Shown one piece after another: positions 9,350 through 17,145 of a DNA stretch of 64,000 nucleotides. The position numbers and the translations under genes were made by a program. How positions within the stretch are numbered: position 1 is the stretch's first letter; every line of letters starts with the position of its first letter. The notes below the pieces were generated by a model. That model was not told the DNA's origin, did no database searches, and saw only the letters and a program-made list of their open reading frames with translations. Source of the DNA: an uncultured Rhodospirillales bacterium (GTDB lineage: Bacteria; Pseudomonadota; Alphaproteobacteria; CACIAM-22H2); the NCBI GenBank assembly GCA_937926175.1, contig CALANV010000028.1:55725-119724 (forward strand), in the 5' to 3' direction.

Positions 9350-10075
9350 TCAGGACCGTGAAAGCGCTTCGGTGACGGCCTGCGCCGCCTTGATCGTCTG
9401 GGCAATGAACTCCTGCGCACGCGGGCCGACGCGCACGCTCGGGGCCATCAGGCTGATGCTGCATTCGAGACGCGCGCCGGGCGCGAAGACCGGAACGCTG
9501 ACGCCCCAGACGCCGGCATCGACCTCGCCTTCGCTGACGGCAAACCCCTGCCGGCGGATGACGGCGAGTTCGTCCATGAGCGCGCGGCGCTGATCTTCAT
9601 CTTTCAGCAGGCGCTCGATCGTCGCGTTGCAGACCTCCTGCGGCAGAAAGGCGAGCAGCGCCTTCGCCGATGCCCCGCGGATGAGCGGCTGGGATCGTCC
9701 CCGGCTGAACGAACAGCGCAGCGAAAGCGGACTCTCGACCATCTCGATGCACAGCACCTCGGTGCCGACGGCCTTCATCAGGCCGACGCTTTCCTGCGTG
9801 CTCAGCGACAGCTTCTGCATCTCGGGCAGCGCCAGCGCGAGGACACGCGACGTACGATCGAAGTTTCCGGCCAGTTGCAGGCAGGCAGGCCCCAGCCCGT
9901 AGCCGACCTCGCGCCCGAGATCGGACACGAACCCGCGCTTCTTCAGCAAGGTCAGAAGGCGATAGGCGCTGCTGGTGGGAAGGCCCGTGGTGTCGCAGAT
10001 TTGCTTGACGGTCTGCGGCGCCGGCGCCGTCGCGACGGCAAGAAGAACGTCCAGCAGGCGCTCCGCGCTCGACAT
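9350..10075 (-). CDS. IclR-family transcriptional regulator
   Basis: The 241-aa protein has an N-terminal winged helix-turn-helix (MSSAERLLDVLLAVA...QICDTTGLPTSSAYRLLTLLKKRGFV, residues 1-60) and an IclR effector-binding domain (about 75-240). IclR proteins bind small carboxylates or aromatic compounds and control adjacent catabolic or transport genes. Start chosen at ATG 10075, where the HTH begins and GGGGGG lies upstream. It is the first gene of the run towards the ABC transporter, so it probably autoregulates the operon through the palindrome at 10107-10125. Confidence 0.9.
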   Translation of the reverse strand: MSSAERLLDVLLAVATAPAPQTVKQICDTTGLPTSSAYRLLTLLKKRGFVSDLGREVGYGLGPACLQLAGNFDRTSRVLALALPEMQKLSLSTQESVGLMKAVGTEVLCIEMVESPLSLRCSFSRGRSQPLIRGASAKALLAFLPQEVCNATIERLLKDEDQRRALMDELAVIRRQGFAVSEGEVDAGVWGVSVPVFAPGARLECSISLMAPSVRVGPRAQEFIAQTIKAAQAVTEALSRS

Positions 10076-10429
10076 GACCGAAATACCCCCCGATGAGGCA
10101 AACCATATTCTCACTATACGGGAATGACAACCATGATTTTTGAGAAATAGGAACCCGGATCTCGCCCCGGTTTCGGGTCCGCGGCGCGTCGACCCGATGG
10201 CCGGGAGACCCGGAGCATGGGCGCGCACGTGCGACTTTCGTGCCAGCACCGGCGAATCGCGCCGACGTCGCACCGGTCGCGTGCGCCGACCATGGCGGCA
10301 GCGACATGCGCGCGCCCCGTCCGCGAGATGGGTGAAACACTCTCATCCACGCATTCAACTTGCTCGTTTGTCAGGCGCCGCACGGCGCTCGACACTGCGG
10401 ACATGGTGCAGTCGAAACAGGAGCCGCCG
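10076..10429. other. Divergent control region between iclR and the enoyl-CoA hydratase
   Basis: This 354-bp gap separates the leftward iclR operon from the rightward hydratase gene. Apart from the IclR-type palindrome near iclR I find no gene in it. A hydratase start upstream of 10430 would be possible in frame but encodes an arginine-rich stretch that does not resemble the family. Confidence 0.5.
10107..10125. promoter_or_regulatory. Likely IclR operator
   Basis: The 19-bp element ATTCTCACTATACGGGAAT has 6-bp arms (ATTCTC / GGGAAT) that match as an inverted repeat with one mismatch around a TA-containing centre. It lies 31 bp upstream of the iclR start. IclR-family operators are commonly short palindromes with TTC/GAA-type arms. 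Assignment to this regulator is inference. Confidence 0.5.
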
Positions 10430-11221
10430 ATGTCGAGCCCGGTCCTCTGCGAAGTTGTCGAAGGTATTGCGACCGTTACCCTGAACCGCCCGGAAACGCT
10501 GAACGCTATCAACTACGCGATGGCCGATACCCTGCTCGCCGTGTTGGAGGCGATCGAGGCGGACGAAAATATCGGTGCCATCATCGTTACGGGTGCGGGA
10601 GAGAAAGCCTTCTCAGCCGGCGCCGACATCAAGGAGTTCTCCGGAAGCATCCGCCAGGGGCCGGCCGTCGCCGTGCGCGATTTCGTCCGACGCGGCCAGG
10701 CCATGACCGCGCGGCTGGAAGCGTTTCCCAAACCCATCATTGCCGCCGTCAACGGCCTTGCCTTCGGCGGCGGCTGCGAGATCATCGAAGCCGTCCATCT
10801 GGCTGTCGCCAGCGAGCGCGCCCTGTTCGCCAAGCCCGAGATCAAACTGGGCATGCCTCCCACCTTCGGCGGCACGCAGCGCCTGCCGCGACTCGCCGGC
10901 CGCAAGCGAGCCTTGGAATTCCTTCTGACCGGCGACCCGTTCCATCCCGACAAGGCGTTGGAGATGGGGCTCGTGAATCAGGTCGTCGCCCATGACCAGC
11001 TCATGCCCGCGGCCCGCAACCTTGCCCGTCGCATCATGCGGCATTCGCCGCTGGCCACTGCGCGCATCATCACGGCCGTGTGCCGTGGCCTGAACATGAC
11101 AATCGGCGAGGGACTTCAGATGGAAAGCGAGCAATTCGCCCGCGTCGCCCCCACGAACGACATTCGCGAGGGGATCGATGCCTGGATCGAACGCCGGCCG
11201 CCGATCTTTACCGGAACATGA
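10430..11221 (+). CDS. Enoyl-CoA hydratase/isomerase family protein
   Basis: The 263-aa crotonase-fold enzyme probably hydrates a 2-enoyl-CoA thioester. The oxyanion-hole segments are clear (AFSAGADIKEF and NGLAFGGGCEI), and both catalytic glutamates appear: in FGGGCEI and in AKPEIKLGMPPTFGGTQRLPR. This matches true hydratases. Start at ATG 10430, preceded by CAGGAG, excludes an arginine-rich upstream extension. It stands alone between the divergent iclR operon and a convergent lysR gene, so its CoA pathway is unknown. Confidence 0.9.
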   Translation: MSSPVLCEVVEGIATVTLNRPETLNAINYAMADTLLAVLEAIEADENIGAIIVTGAGEKAFSAGADIKEFSGSIRQGPAVAVRDFVRRGQAMTARLEAFPKPIIAAVNGLAFGGGCEIIEAVHLAVASERALFAKPEIKLGMPPTFGGTQRLPRLAGRKRALEFLLTGDPFHPDKALEMGLVNQVVAHDQLMPAARNLARRIMRHSPLATARIITAVCRGLNMTIGEGLQMESEQFARVAPTNDIREGIDAWIERRPPIFTGT

Positions 11222-11266
11222 GCGCCGAAATGAGCAAAGGTGCCCGCAGCCGAAGCAGAGCCCGAT

Positions 11267-12250
11267 TCATGCCGGCGCATGCCGTTGGTCGAAGCGATTC
11301 TGCCCTCTGCTTTCCTTCGCCGCGACGGGGGTGATCTCCTTGCCGGACGAACGCCCGTCACGTGGCTGCGTCGCCGTCTTGAACTCGTCCCGAATCCAGT
11401 TGCGAAACGCGACGACCTCGGGCCGCGCCAGCGATTCGCGTCCCGCAACCAGCCAGTAGGCGGTCGCGCAACGTCGCGGCGGCGCCAGGACCGGCACCAG
11501 ACGCCCTGCCGCAACATCCGCTGCAATCAGCGGCAAGCGGCCGATCGCGACGCCCAGCCCCTGCGCCGCCGCCTCCAGCGCCATATGAATCGTGTCGAAA
11601 CGCAGCCCGCGCCGCGGATTTTCCAGATGGACATCGGCCAGGGCGCACCAACTGTCCCAATCTTCCGTGACGTTTGCCACGTGCAGCAAGGTCGCCGCGC
11701 CAAGATCCTGCGGCGTACGGATGGTTGCCGCCAGGGCCGGCGCACAAACCGGTACGAGTTCCTCCTTTGCCAGGCAGACGGCATAGAGATCCGGCCAATT
11801 GCCACGCCCCATGCGAATGGCCAGATCGATCCCATCGCGCGGAAACTCGACATGCCGATGCGCGGTATCCAGCGACACTTCGATGTCGGGATACTTCTCG
11901 CTGAAGCGGGGCAGGTTGGGAACGAGCCAGCGCAAACCGAAACTCGGCGCCACGCTGACGGCGAGCCGGCCGCTCGGCCGCCGCCCCGGCACGGCCTCCG
12001 TGGCCTTCGCGAGGAGCTCGAGGGCATGACGCACCGACGGCAAATAGGCGGCGCCGGCCCCCGTCAGGACGAGACCGCGGCGTGCCCGGGCAAAGAGCGA
12101 CACGCCGAGCCAATCCTCCAGGGACCGGATGCCATGGCTGACAGCGCTGGGCGTCACGTTCAGCTCTTCTGCCGCCAGCTTGAAACTCAGGTGTCGCCCG
12201 GCCGCTTCGAACATGCGCAGTGCATTCAGCGGGGGCAGTCGATACGCCAT
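11267..12250 (-). CDS. LysR-family regulator, GcvA-like
   Basis: The 327-aa protein opens with the GcvA-type HTH (LPPLNALRMFEAAGRHLSFKLAAEELNVTPSAVSHGIRSLE, residues 5-45), followed by a substrate-binding domain with DLAIRMGRG and EELVPVCAPAL. Start is ATG 12250; the nine-residue upstream extension is not family-like. An extended, charged C-terminal tail of about 30 residues is unusual. It is convergent with the hydratase gene and divergent from the SDR remnant. Its target is unknown. Confidence 0.9.
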   Translation of the reverse strand: MAYRLPPLNALRMFEAAGRHLSFKLAAEELNVTPSAVSHGIRSLEDWLGVSLFARARRGLVLTGAGAAYLPSVRHALELLAKATEAVPGRRPSGRLAVSVAPSFGLRWLVPNLPRFSEKYPDIEVSLDTAHRHVEFPRDGIDLAIRMGRGNWPDLYAVCLAKEELVPVCAPALAATIRTPQDLGAATLLHVANVTEDWDSWCALADVHLENPRRGLRFDTIHMALEAAAQGLGVAIGRLPLIAADVAAGRLVPVLAPPRRCATAYWLVAGRESLARPEVVAFRNWIRDEFKTATQPRDGRSSGKEITPVAAKESRGQNRFDQRHAPA

Positions 12251-12467
12251 GGCCGAATCCCCGATCTCGACACCCAAACCTTACCGATTCGCGCCGTGGC
12301 GCCAATTGAATTAGCTTCGCGCTTCGGGTGAGCGCAGTTCATCCGAACGGTCACGACGGCCGGCGCATCGTCACGGCAGGTTTTCCCGCAACACGACGCC
12401 GATCCGCACCGGCTCGACGCCGGGCGGTGTGTCCTTTCGCTCGCGCAGATCGACGAAAGTGGACGAA

Positions 12468-12605
12468 ATGGCAGGTCAAATTCCGCTCGGGCGTCTGGGC
12501 GAACCCGACGATGTCGCGAACGTCGTCCTGTTCGTCGCCTCGGACGCCGCCTGCTTCATGACCGGGGCGTTTCTCGACGTCAACGGCGGTTTCGTTCTCG
12601 CGTAA
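12468..12605 (+). pseudogene. C-terminal remnant of a short-chain dehydrogenase/reductase
   Basis: Only about 45 codons read as an SDR tail: [22 protein letters not shown] followed by [16 protein letters not shown] and a stop at 12603-12605. This is the conserved end of FabG-like oxidoreductases. The preceding 140 bp show no Rossmann GxxxGIG, no YxxxK and no consistent frame, so the 5' portion has been deleted or eroded. It looks like the scar of a lost gene, lying divergent from the lysR gene that may once have controlled it. Confidence 0.75.
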
Positions 12606-12674
12606 AAAGACGTCACGGCGCCGGGCGGGCGTGGGAGCGGATACCGCGCCCGCGGCGCCGTCTCTTTCTCGACG

Positions 12675-14189
12675 TCACGAAGCGCGCGAGCTGGTGTCCG
12701 GGCTCGCGTGCCGGAGGTTGCGGCACAACAGGACGACGACCGGATACGCCCACACGAGAAGCGTCACGACGCCGAGCACGGCCGACAGCGGCCGTTCGAA
12801 GAAGATCAGCAGCGATCCGTTCGACTTTATCATGCTGTTGACGAAGGTTTCCTCGACCACCCGCCCCAGCACGAGCCCGAGCACCATCGGTGCCGCGGCA
12901 TAGCCGTTCGCCTCCATGATCCACACGACGACGCCGATGACCAGCATCACCCAGACATCGAAGACGGCGTTGTTGGTCGCGAAGGCACCGATGACGCAGA
13001 ACAGGAGGATGAGCGGATAGAGAACGCCCGGCCGGATCATGAGGATGCGGCGGCCGAGATGGATCGCGGCGATCCCGAGCGGCACCATCAGGAAATTGGC
13101 GAGAAAGAAGACGACGTAGACGGCCGCGATGAGATCGGGACTGCTCGTGAACACCGTCGGCCCCGGCGTGAGCCCCTTGATGAGCAGGACGCCGATGACG
13201 ATGGCCGTTATCGAATCGCCCGGAATGCCGAAAACGAGTGCGGGGATATAGGCGCCGCTCAATGCCGCGTTGTTCGACGCGGAGGCCTCGACGACCCCCT
13301 CAACGTGACCGGTTCCGAACTTTTCCGGCGTCCTGGAGAAGCGCTTGGCGACGGCGTAGGAAATCCATGCGGCGATGTCCGCGCCCGCCCCGGGCAAGGC
13401 GCCGATCAGCGTTCCCAACACGCTGCCGCGCGCCAAGCCCTTGCGATGCTGCCAAAGCACCCGCGCCTGTCCTTTGAGGATGCTTCCCCGGATCGGCGGC
13501 GGAACCGGCAGGGGCCGGCCGAGATTCGTCGCCTTGCGCATCAGCTCCGCCACCGCGAAGGCGCCGATGAGAACGGCGATCAGCGACACCCCGCCCTGGA
13601 GATCCATGCTGCCGAAGGTGAAGCGCGGAAAACCCATCACCACGTCGAGACCGATCATCGACAGCAGCAGGCCGAAACACAGCGACACGATTCCCTTGAG
13701 CGGGCTTCCGATCGACACCAGCGTCGCGCAGGACAGGCCGAGCAGCGCGAGCCAGAAGTACTCGACGCTCGAGAACGACAGCGCGAAATCCGCAAGCTGC
13801 GGCGCGGCGAAGACGAGAACGATCGTCCCGAAAATGCCACCGAGCGCCGACGCCGTCATGTTGGTGCCGAGTGCGAGGTCGAGCCGCCCTTTTCTGTTGA
13901 GCGCGAAGGTTTCGTCCGTGTAGGCGGCCGACGCCGGCGTGCCGGGAATGCGCAGGAGTGCGGCCGGAATGTCGCCCGCGAAGATGGCCATGGCCGAACA
14001 GGTCACGATCGCGCCGATGGCGGCAACGGGCGGCATGAAGAAGGTGATCGGCACCAGGAGCGCGGTCGCCATCGTCGCCGTCAGCCCGGGTGTTGCCCCG
14101 ACGAAGAGGCCGAACACGGCCGCGAGAAACATGACGGCCGCGATCTCGGGCGACAGAACGACGTGCAGGGCGTCCCAGAACGTGGTCAT
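12675..14189 (-). CDS. tctA: Tripartite tricarboxylate transporter large permease TctA
   Basis: The 504-aa protein has about twelve hydrophobic segments and TctA hallmarks: VGATPGLTATMATALLVPITFFMPPVAAI near the N-terminus, GDIPAALLRIPGTPASA, and the second half-site GALPGAGADIAAWISYAVAKRFS. It forms the sodium-driven pore of a TTT carrier. The start at ATG 14189 overlaps the tctB stop by 4 bp (ATGA); a second start three codons upstream at 14198 is possible. It is last in the rraA-gntR-tctCBA operon. Confidence 0.93.
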   Translation of the reverse strand: MTTFWDALHVVLSPEIAAVMFLAAVFGLFVGATPGLTATMATALLVPITFFMPPVAAIGAIVTCSAMAIFAGDIPAALLRIPGTPASAAYTDETFALNRKGRLDLALGTNMTASALGGIFGTIVLVFAAPQLADFALSFSSVEYFWLALLGLSCATLVSIGSPLKGIVSLCFGLLLSMIGLDVVMGFPRFTFGSMDLQGGVSLIAVLIGAFAVAELMRKATNLGRPLPVPPPIRGSILKGQARVLWQHRKGLARGSVLGTLIGALPGAGADIAAWISYAVAKRFSRTPEKFGTGHVEGVVEASASNNAALSGAYIPALVFGIPGDSITAIVIGVLLIKGLTPGPTVFTSSPDLIAAVYVVFFLANFLMVPLGIAAIHLGRRILMIRPGVLYPLILLFCVIGAFATNNAVFDVWVMLVIGVVVWIMEANGYAAAPMVLGLVLGRVVEETFVNSMIKSNGSLLIFFERPLSAVLGVVTLLVWAYPVVVLLCRNLRHASPDTSSRAS

Positions 14190-14671
14190 TGGAACCACAG
14201 CTCGATGGGACCGGCGGGCAGCGGAACGCGCAGCGCCATGACGAAGAAGGCATACAACGCGACGCTCGCCACCGCCCCGGCGAGAAGCGCCGCACCGACG
14301 CGCTCGCGCCAGGCGAGCGCCATCGCGAAAACGACCGCCGCGCCGACGACAATCGTCCCGACCAGCGGGGCCAGCAGCGCGTAGGTCGCAATGCCGGCGG
14401 GCACGATCGCGATGGCGACGAGCGTGCCGGGCCGCCGCATCCAGTCCTCGATCCGAAGGGCCCGGCGGTTACGATCGAACAGAGCACGACCGGCGACGAT
14501 CAGACCCGCCGCCGCCATGATCGTGCCGACGATGGTCGGAAACAGGGCGGGGCCGACCGCCTGTCCGCCCGGGGCCGGAAAGCCCCGGGCGACCAGCACG
14601 GCCGCGATGCCGAGCAGCGCGAAGGCGAGCCCGGTTACGGTGTCCGGAAGGCGCAACGCCCGGTCCCTCAA
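14186..14671 (-). CDS. tctB: Tripartite tricarboxylate transporter small permease TctB
   Basis: The 161-aa protein has four hydrophobic helices and matches the length and hydropathy of TctB. It appears to begin at a TTG codon (14671) that overlaps the tctC stop by 4 bp (TTGA), and it ends overlapping the tctA start, so translation of C, B and A is coupled. TctB proteins are poorly conserved, so the call rests on size, topology and position between tctC and tctA. Confidence 0.85.
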   Translation of the reverse strand: MRDRALRLPDTVTGLAFALLGIAAVLVARGFPAPGGQAVGPALFPTIVGTIMAAAGLIVAGRALFDRNRRALRIEDWMRRPGTLVAIAIVPAGIATYALLAPLVGTIVVGAAVVFAMALAWRERVGAALLAGAVASVALYAFFVMALRVPLPAGPIELWFQ

Positions 14672-15636
14672 TCGCGTTGACGCAACCCCAGTGCGCCCAT
14701 GATCTCGCCGTTTCTCTTGTGCTGCTCGGCGAGGAACGCACCGAATTCGTCGCCTTTGGCCCAGGCGGTGCCGAAGCCGCGCTCGTTCATGAAGGTGCGG
14801 AACTCATCCGACGTCGCAACCTTCTCCACGGCCGCCGTGAGCTTGTTGACGACGTCGGCGGGCAGGCCGGCCGGCCCGGCGACGCCGCGCCACGTACCGC
14901 CGGCGTAATCTTCGCCGATCGCCTCCTTTACGGTCGGCACGTCGGGAAAGGCGGCGATGCGTTCGCGGGCGAGGACGGCGAGCGCCTTGACGCGCCCGGC
15001 ATCGACCATCGCCTTGCCCTCCGGCAGGGAGGACGGAATGATGTGCACGCCGCCCGCCGCGAGTTCCTGGAATCCTGGAGCCGCACCCTGGCTCGGCACC
15101 ACGGCGACCGCCTTCGGGTCGATGCCGGCAAGCTGGAGCAGGCCGGCGAAGGCAAGATGATAGGCTGCCCCCACCGGCATGCCGGAGAGCTTGTAGGTCC
15201 CGGCCGGCGCCTTGCGAATCTCGTCCAAGGCATCGCGGAGCGACTTCCACGGGCTCGACGCCGCGACATGGAACGCGCCCGCATCGAAATTGATGAGCGC
15301 GATCGGCGTGAGCTTCTCGTACGTGAACTGCGCCGTGTTCGCCCACCAGTAGGTCGTGATCTCGGCGGTCACGAGACCGACCGTGTAGCCGTCGGGTTTA
15401 CTGGTGACGATCTCGTTGTGTCCGATGACGCCGCCGCCGCCGGTCCGATTGATGACGTTGACCGGCTTGCCGAGCTCCTTCTCGAGGCCGGCGGCGAGCA
15501 TCCGCGCGACGGCATCCGTGCCGCCGCCGGCGGCCCACGGCACGATCAACGAGACGGGCCGCTCGGGCCACGCGGCCTGAGCGCTGGCCGTCGTCGCGAC
15601 GAGCATCGCGGCGGCAATGAAACTGCGTAACGTCAT
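14668..15636 (-). CDS. tctC: Tripartite tricarboxylate transporter solute-binding protein TctC
   Basis: The 322-aa periplasmic protein of the Bug/TctC family has a signal peptide ending at AQA, then WPERPVSLIVPWAAGGGTDAVARMLA, the family signature opening, and NRTGGGGVIGHNEIVTSKPDGYT. It captures a carboxylic acid for TctAB. Start at ATG 15636 follows a GAGGAGAT ribosome site. It lies 13 bp after the gntR stop. Bug proteins accept many carboxylates; the neighbouring RraA and DapA-like aldolases suggest a hydroxy- or keto-acid. Confidence 0.92.
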   Translation of the reverse strand: MTLRSFIAAAMLVATTASAQAAWPERPVSLIVPWAAGGGTDAVARMLAAGLEKELGKPVNVINRTGGGGVIGHNEIVTSKPDGYTVGLVTAEITTYWWANTAQFTYEKLTPIALINFDAGAFHVAASSPWKSLRDALDEIRKAPAGTYKLSGMPVGAAYHLAFAGLLQLAGIDPKAVAVVPSQGAAPGFQELAAGGVHIIPSSLPEGKAMVDAGRVKALAVLARERIAAFPDVPTVKEAIGEDYAGGTWRGVAGPAGLPADVVNKLTAAVEKVATSDEFRTFMNERGFGTAWAKGDEFGAFLAEQHKRNGEIMGALGLRQRD

Positions 15637-15649
15637 GGCGATCTCCTCC

Positions 15650-16375
15650 TCAGGTTTGTCGGGGTGTTGATGCTCCGGCCTGGCGATGTCGCATTTCCAG
15701 ATTGGCCTGTGTCGTTCCCAGGACCTGATGCATGGCGGCACGCGCGCCGTCGGCGTCGCGCCGGGCGATCGCTTCCGCGACGGCGGCGTGATTGGCGAGG
15801 TTCTCCTCGAACCAGTCGACGGTGAGTTTGAACACGGCGCTCAGGATCGAGTCGATCGCGCCGCGGAAACTCTGCAGCACGGGATTATGGGTCGCATCCA
15901 GGATCGCCAGGTGAAAGTCCCTGTCGGCGGCGACGGCGGCCTCGGCATCGGCGCCGGCGCTCTGCATGCCGGCGAGTGCCGCGAAGATGCGCCGGTGGTC
16001 TTCGGCGTCGGCCCGGAGTGCCGCCAGGCTCGCCGCGGCCGGCTCGACGATGGTGCGAACCTCCTCGAGCGCGAAGAGGAGATCACGGTCGAAACCGCCG
16101 TCGCCGGTGAGCCACATCAGCACGTCGCGGTCGAGCAGGCTCCAGTCGCAGCGCGGCCGCACGCGCGTGCCGCGGCGCGGCTTGACACTGACCAGTCCCT
16201 TGGCGGCGAGGGTCTTGATCGCCTCGCGCACGACGCTGCGGCTGACGCCGAACCGCGCCTCGAGTTCGGGTTCCGGCGGCAGGGTCGCATTCTCCGCAAT
16301 CTGCCCGCGCGCGATCTCGGCCCCGAGCGTCGCGACCACCACGCCGATTCTGCCTGGCTTCGCGCGGGACGTCAT
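15650..16375 (-). CDS. FadR-type GntR transcriptional regulator
   Basis: The 241-aa protein has an N-terminal winged helix (EPELEARFGVSRSVVREAIKTLAAKGLVSVKPRRGTRVRP, about 33-75) and an all-helical FCD effector domain (about 95-230) with the metal-binding pattern of Asp and His residues typical of FadR/FCD proteins (DRDFHLAI). It is embedded between the aldolase and transporter genes and is the obvious regulator of the locus. The palindrome at 17100-17128 in the rraA/dapA divergent promoter is its most probable binding site. Confidence 0.9.
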   Translation of the reverse strand: MTSRAKPGRIGVVVATLGAEIARGQIAENATLPPEPELEARFGVSRSVVREAIKTLAAKGLVSVKPRRGTRVRPRCDWSLLDRDVLMWLTGDGGFDRDLLFALEEVRTIVEPAAASLAALRADAEDHRRIFAALAGMQSAGADAEAAVAADRDFHLAILDATHNPVLQSFRGAIDSILSAVFKLTVDWFEENLANHAAVAEAIARRDADGARAAMHQVLGTTQANLEMRHRQAGASTPRQT

Positions 16376-16381
16376 GCCGCG

Positions 16382-17029
16382 TCAGAACTTTCCGTACGTA
16401 AGATAAGCCTTCTGCGGATCCTCGCCGGCGCGAATGGCCCGACGCAGCGCCGACTCGGTACCGACCGCCCCCTCGACCTTGGCGATGATGCTTTCCGCGT
16501 GGCTCTTCGGAATGACGATGATGCCGTCCCGATCAGCGAGAACGTAGTCGCCGGTTTCGATGATGACGTTCCCGATCGCGACGGGCTCGCCGAACGCCTC
16601 GGGACGCCAGGCGGCAACGATGTCGATCGGCGTCGTATAGCGGCAGAAGACCGGAAACCCCATGGCGCAGATCCGTTCCGTGTCGCGGCAACCGCCATCG
16701 ACGATGTAGCCGCGCACGCCCCTGTGCTTCAGCGCTTCGGCCGACAGTTCGCCCATCAGCGCCCGCACGTCGTCCTGCGGCTGACAGACGACCACGTGGC
16801 CGCTCGGCGCGCGGGACAGAAGCCCGGTCCATTCGAGTAGCGAGGTGTGGGCGTCGATCGTCGGGTCGGGACGTCCCCGGACCGTGAACGCGGGCCCCGC
16901 AACCTTCATCTCGGGCGTGAGGCCGACGATCGTGCGCGGCAGGACGCCGGGACGAAACCCCATGTCGCGCATCACGTCGTAGACGACGCCCGTGTAACAG
17001 GCCTCCAGTCGCTCGGCGAGCGAGTTCAT
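16382..17029 (-). CDS. RraA-like / HMG-aldolase family protein
   Basis: The 215-aa protein belongs to the RraA fold family, which includes 4-hydroxy-4-methyl-2-oxoglutarate/4-carboxy-4-hydroxy-2-oxoadipate aldolases. Family marks are MGELSAEALKHRGVRGYIVDGGCRDTERI, where the Arg-Asp pair binds metal and pyruvate in the aldolases, and the C-terminal YVLADRDGIIVIPKS. Start ATG 17029 has a strong GGAGGACG ribosome site. Operon leader with gntR and tctCBA. A catabolic aldolase fits this context better than a regulator of ribonuclease activity. Confidence 0.85.
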   Translation of the reverse strand: MNSLAERLEACYTGVVYDVMRDMGFRPGVLPRTIVGLTPEMKVAGPAFTVRGRPDPTIDAHTSLLEWTGLLSRAPSGHVVVCQPQDDVRALMGELSAEALKHRGVRGYIVDGGCRDTERICAMGFPVFCRYTTPIDIVAAWRPEAFGEPVAIGNVIIETGDYVLADRDGIIVIPKSHAESIIAKVEGAVGTESALRRAIRAGEDPQKAYLTYGKF

Positions 17030-17099
17030 CGCGTCCTCCCAACGGCGAGTTGTTCGTGATACCGGCTTGAGCTTGGCACAGGCGGCCACCTCATGCAAC

Positions 17100-17128
17100 A
17101 ATCATCAGATGTTTGTGATCTGATGATT
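17100..17128. promoter_or_regulatory. 29-bp perfect inverted repeat, probable GntR/FadR operator
   Basis: Two perfect 11-bp arms (AATCATCAGAT and its reverse complement) flank the 7-bp centre GTTTGTG. The element lies between the divergent rraA and dapA-like genes, 71 bp from the first and 18 bp from the second start, so a bound protein could block both promoters. The neighbouring FadR-type gene is the natural candidate. Confidence 0.7.
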
Positions 17129-17145
17129 TGGAAGGACACCGCGTC

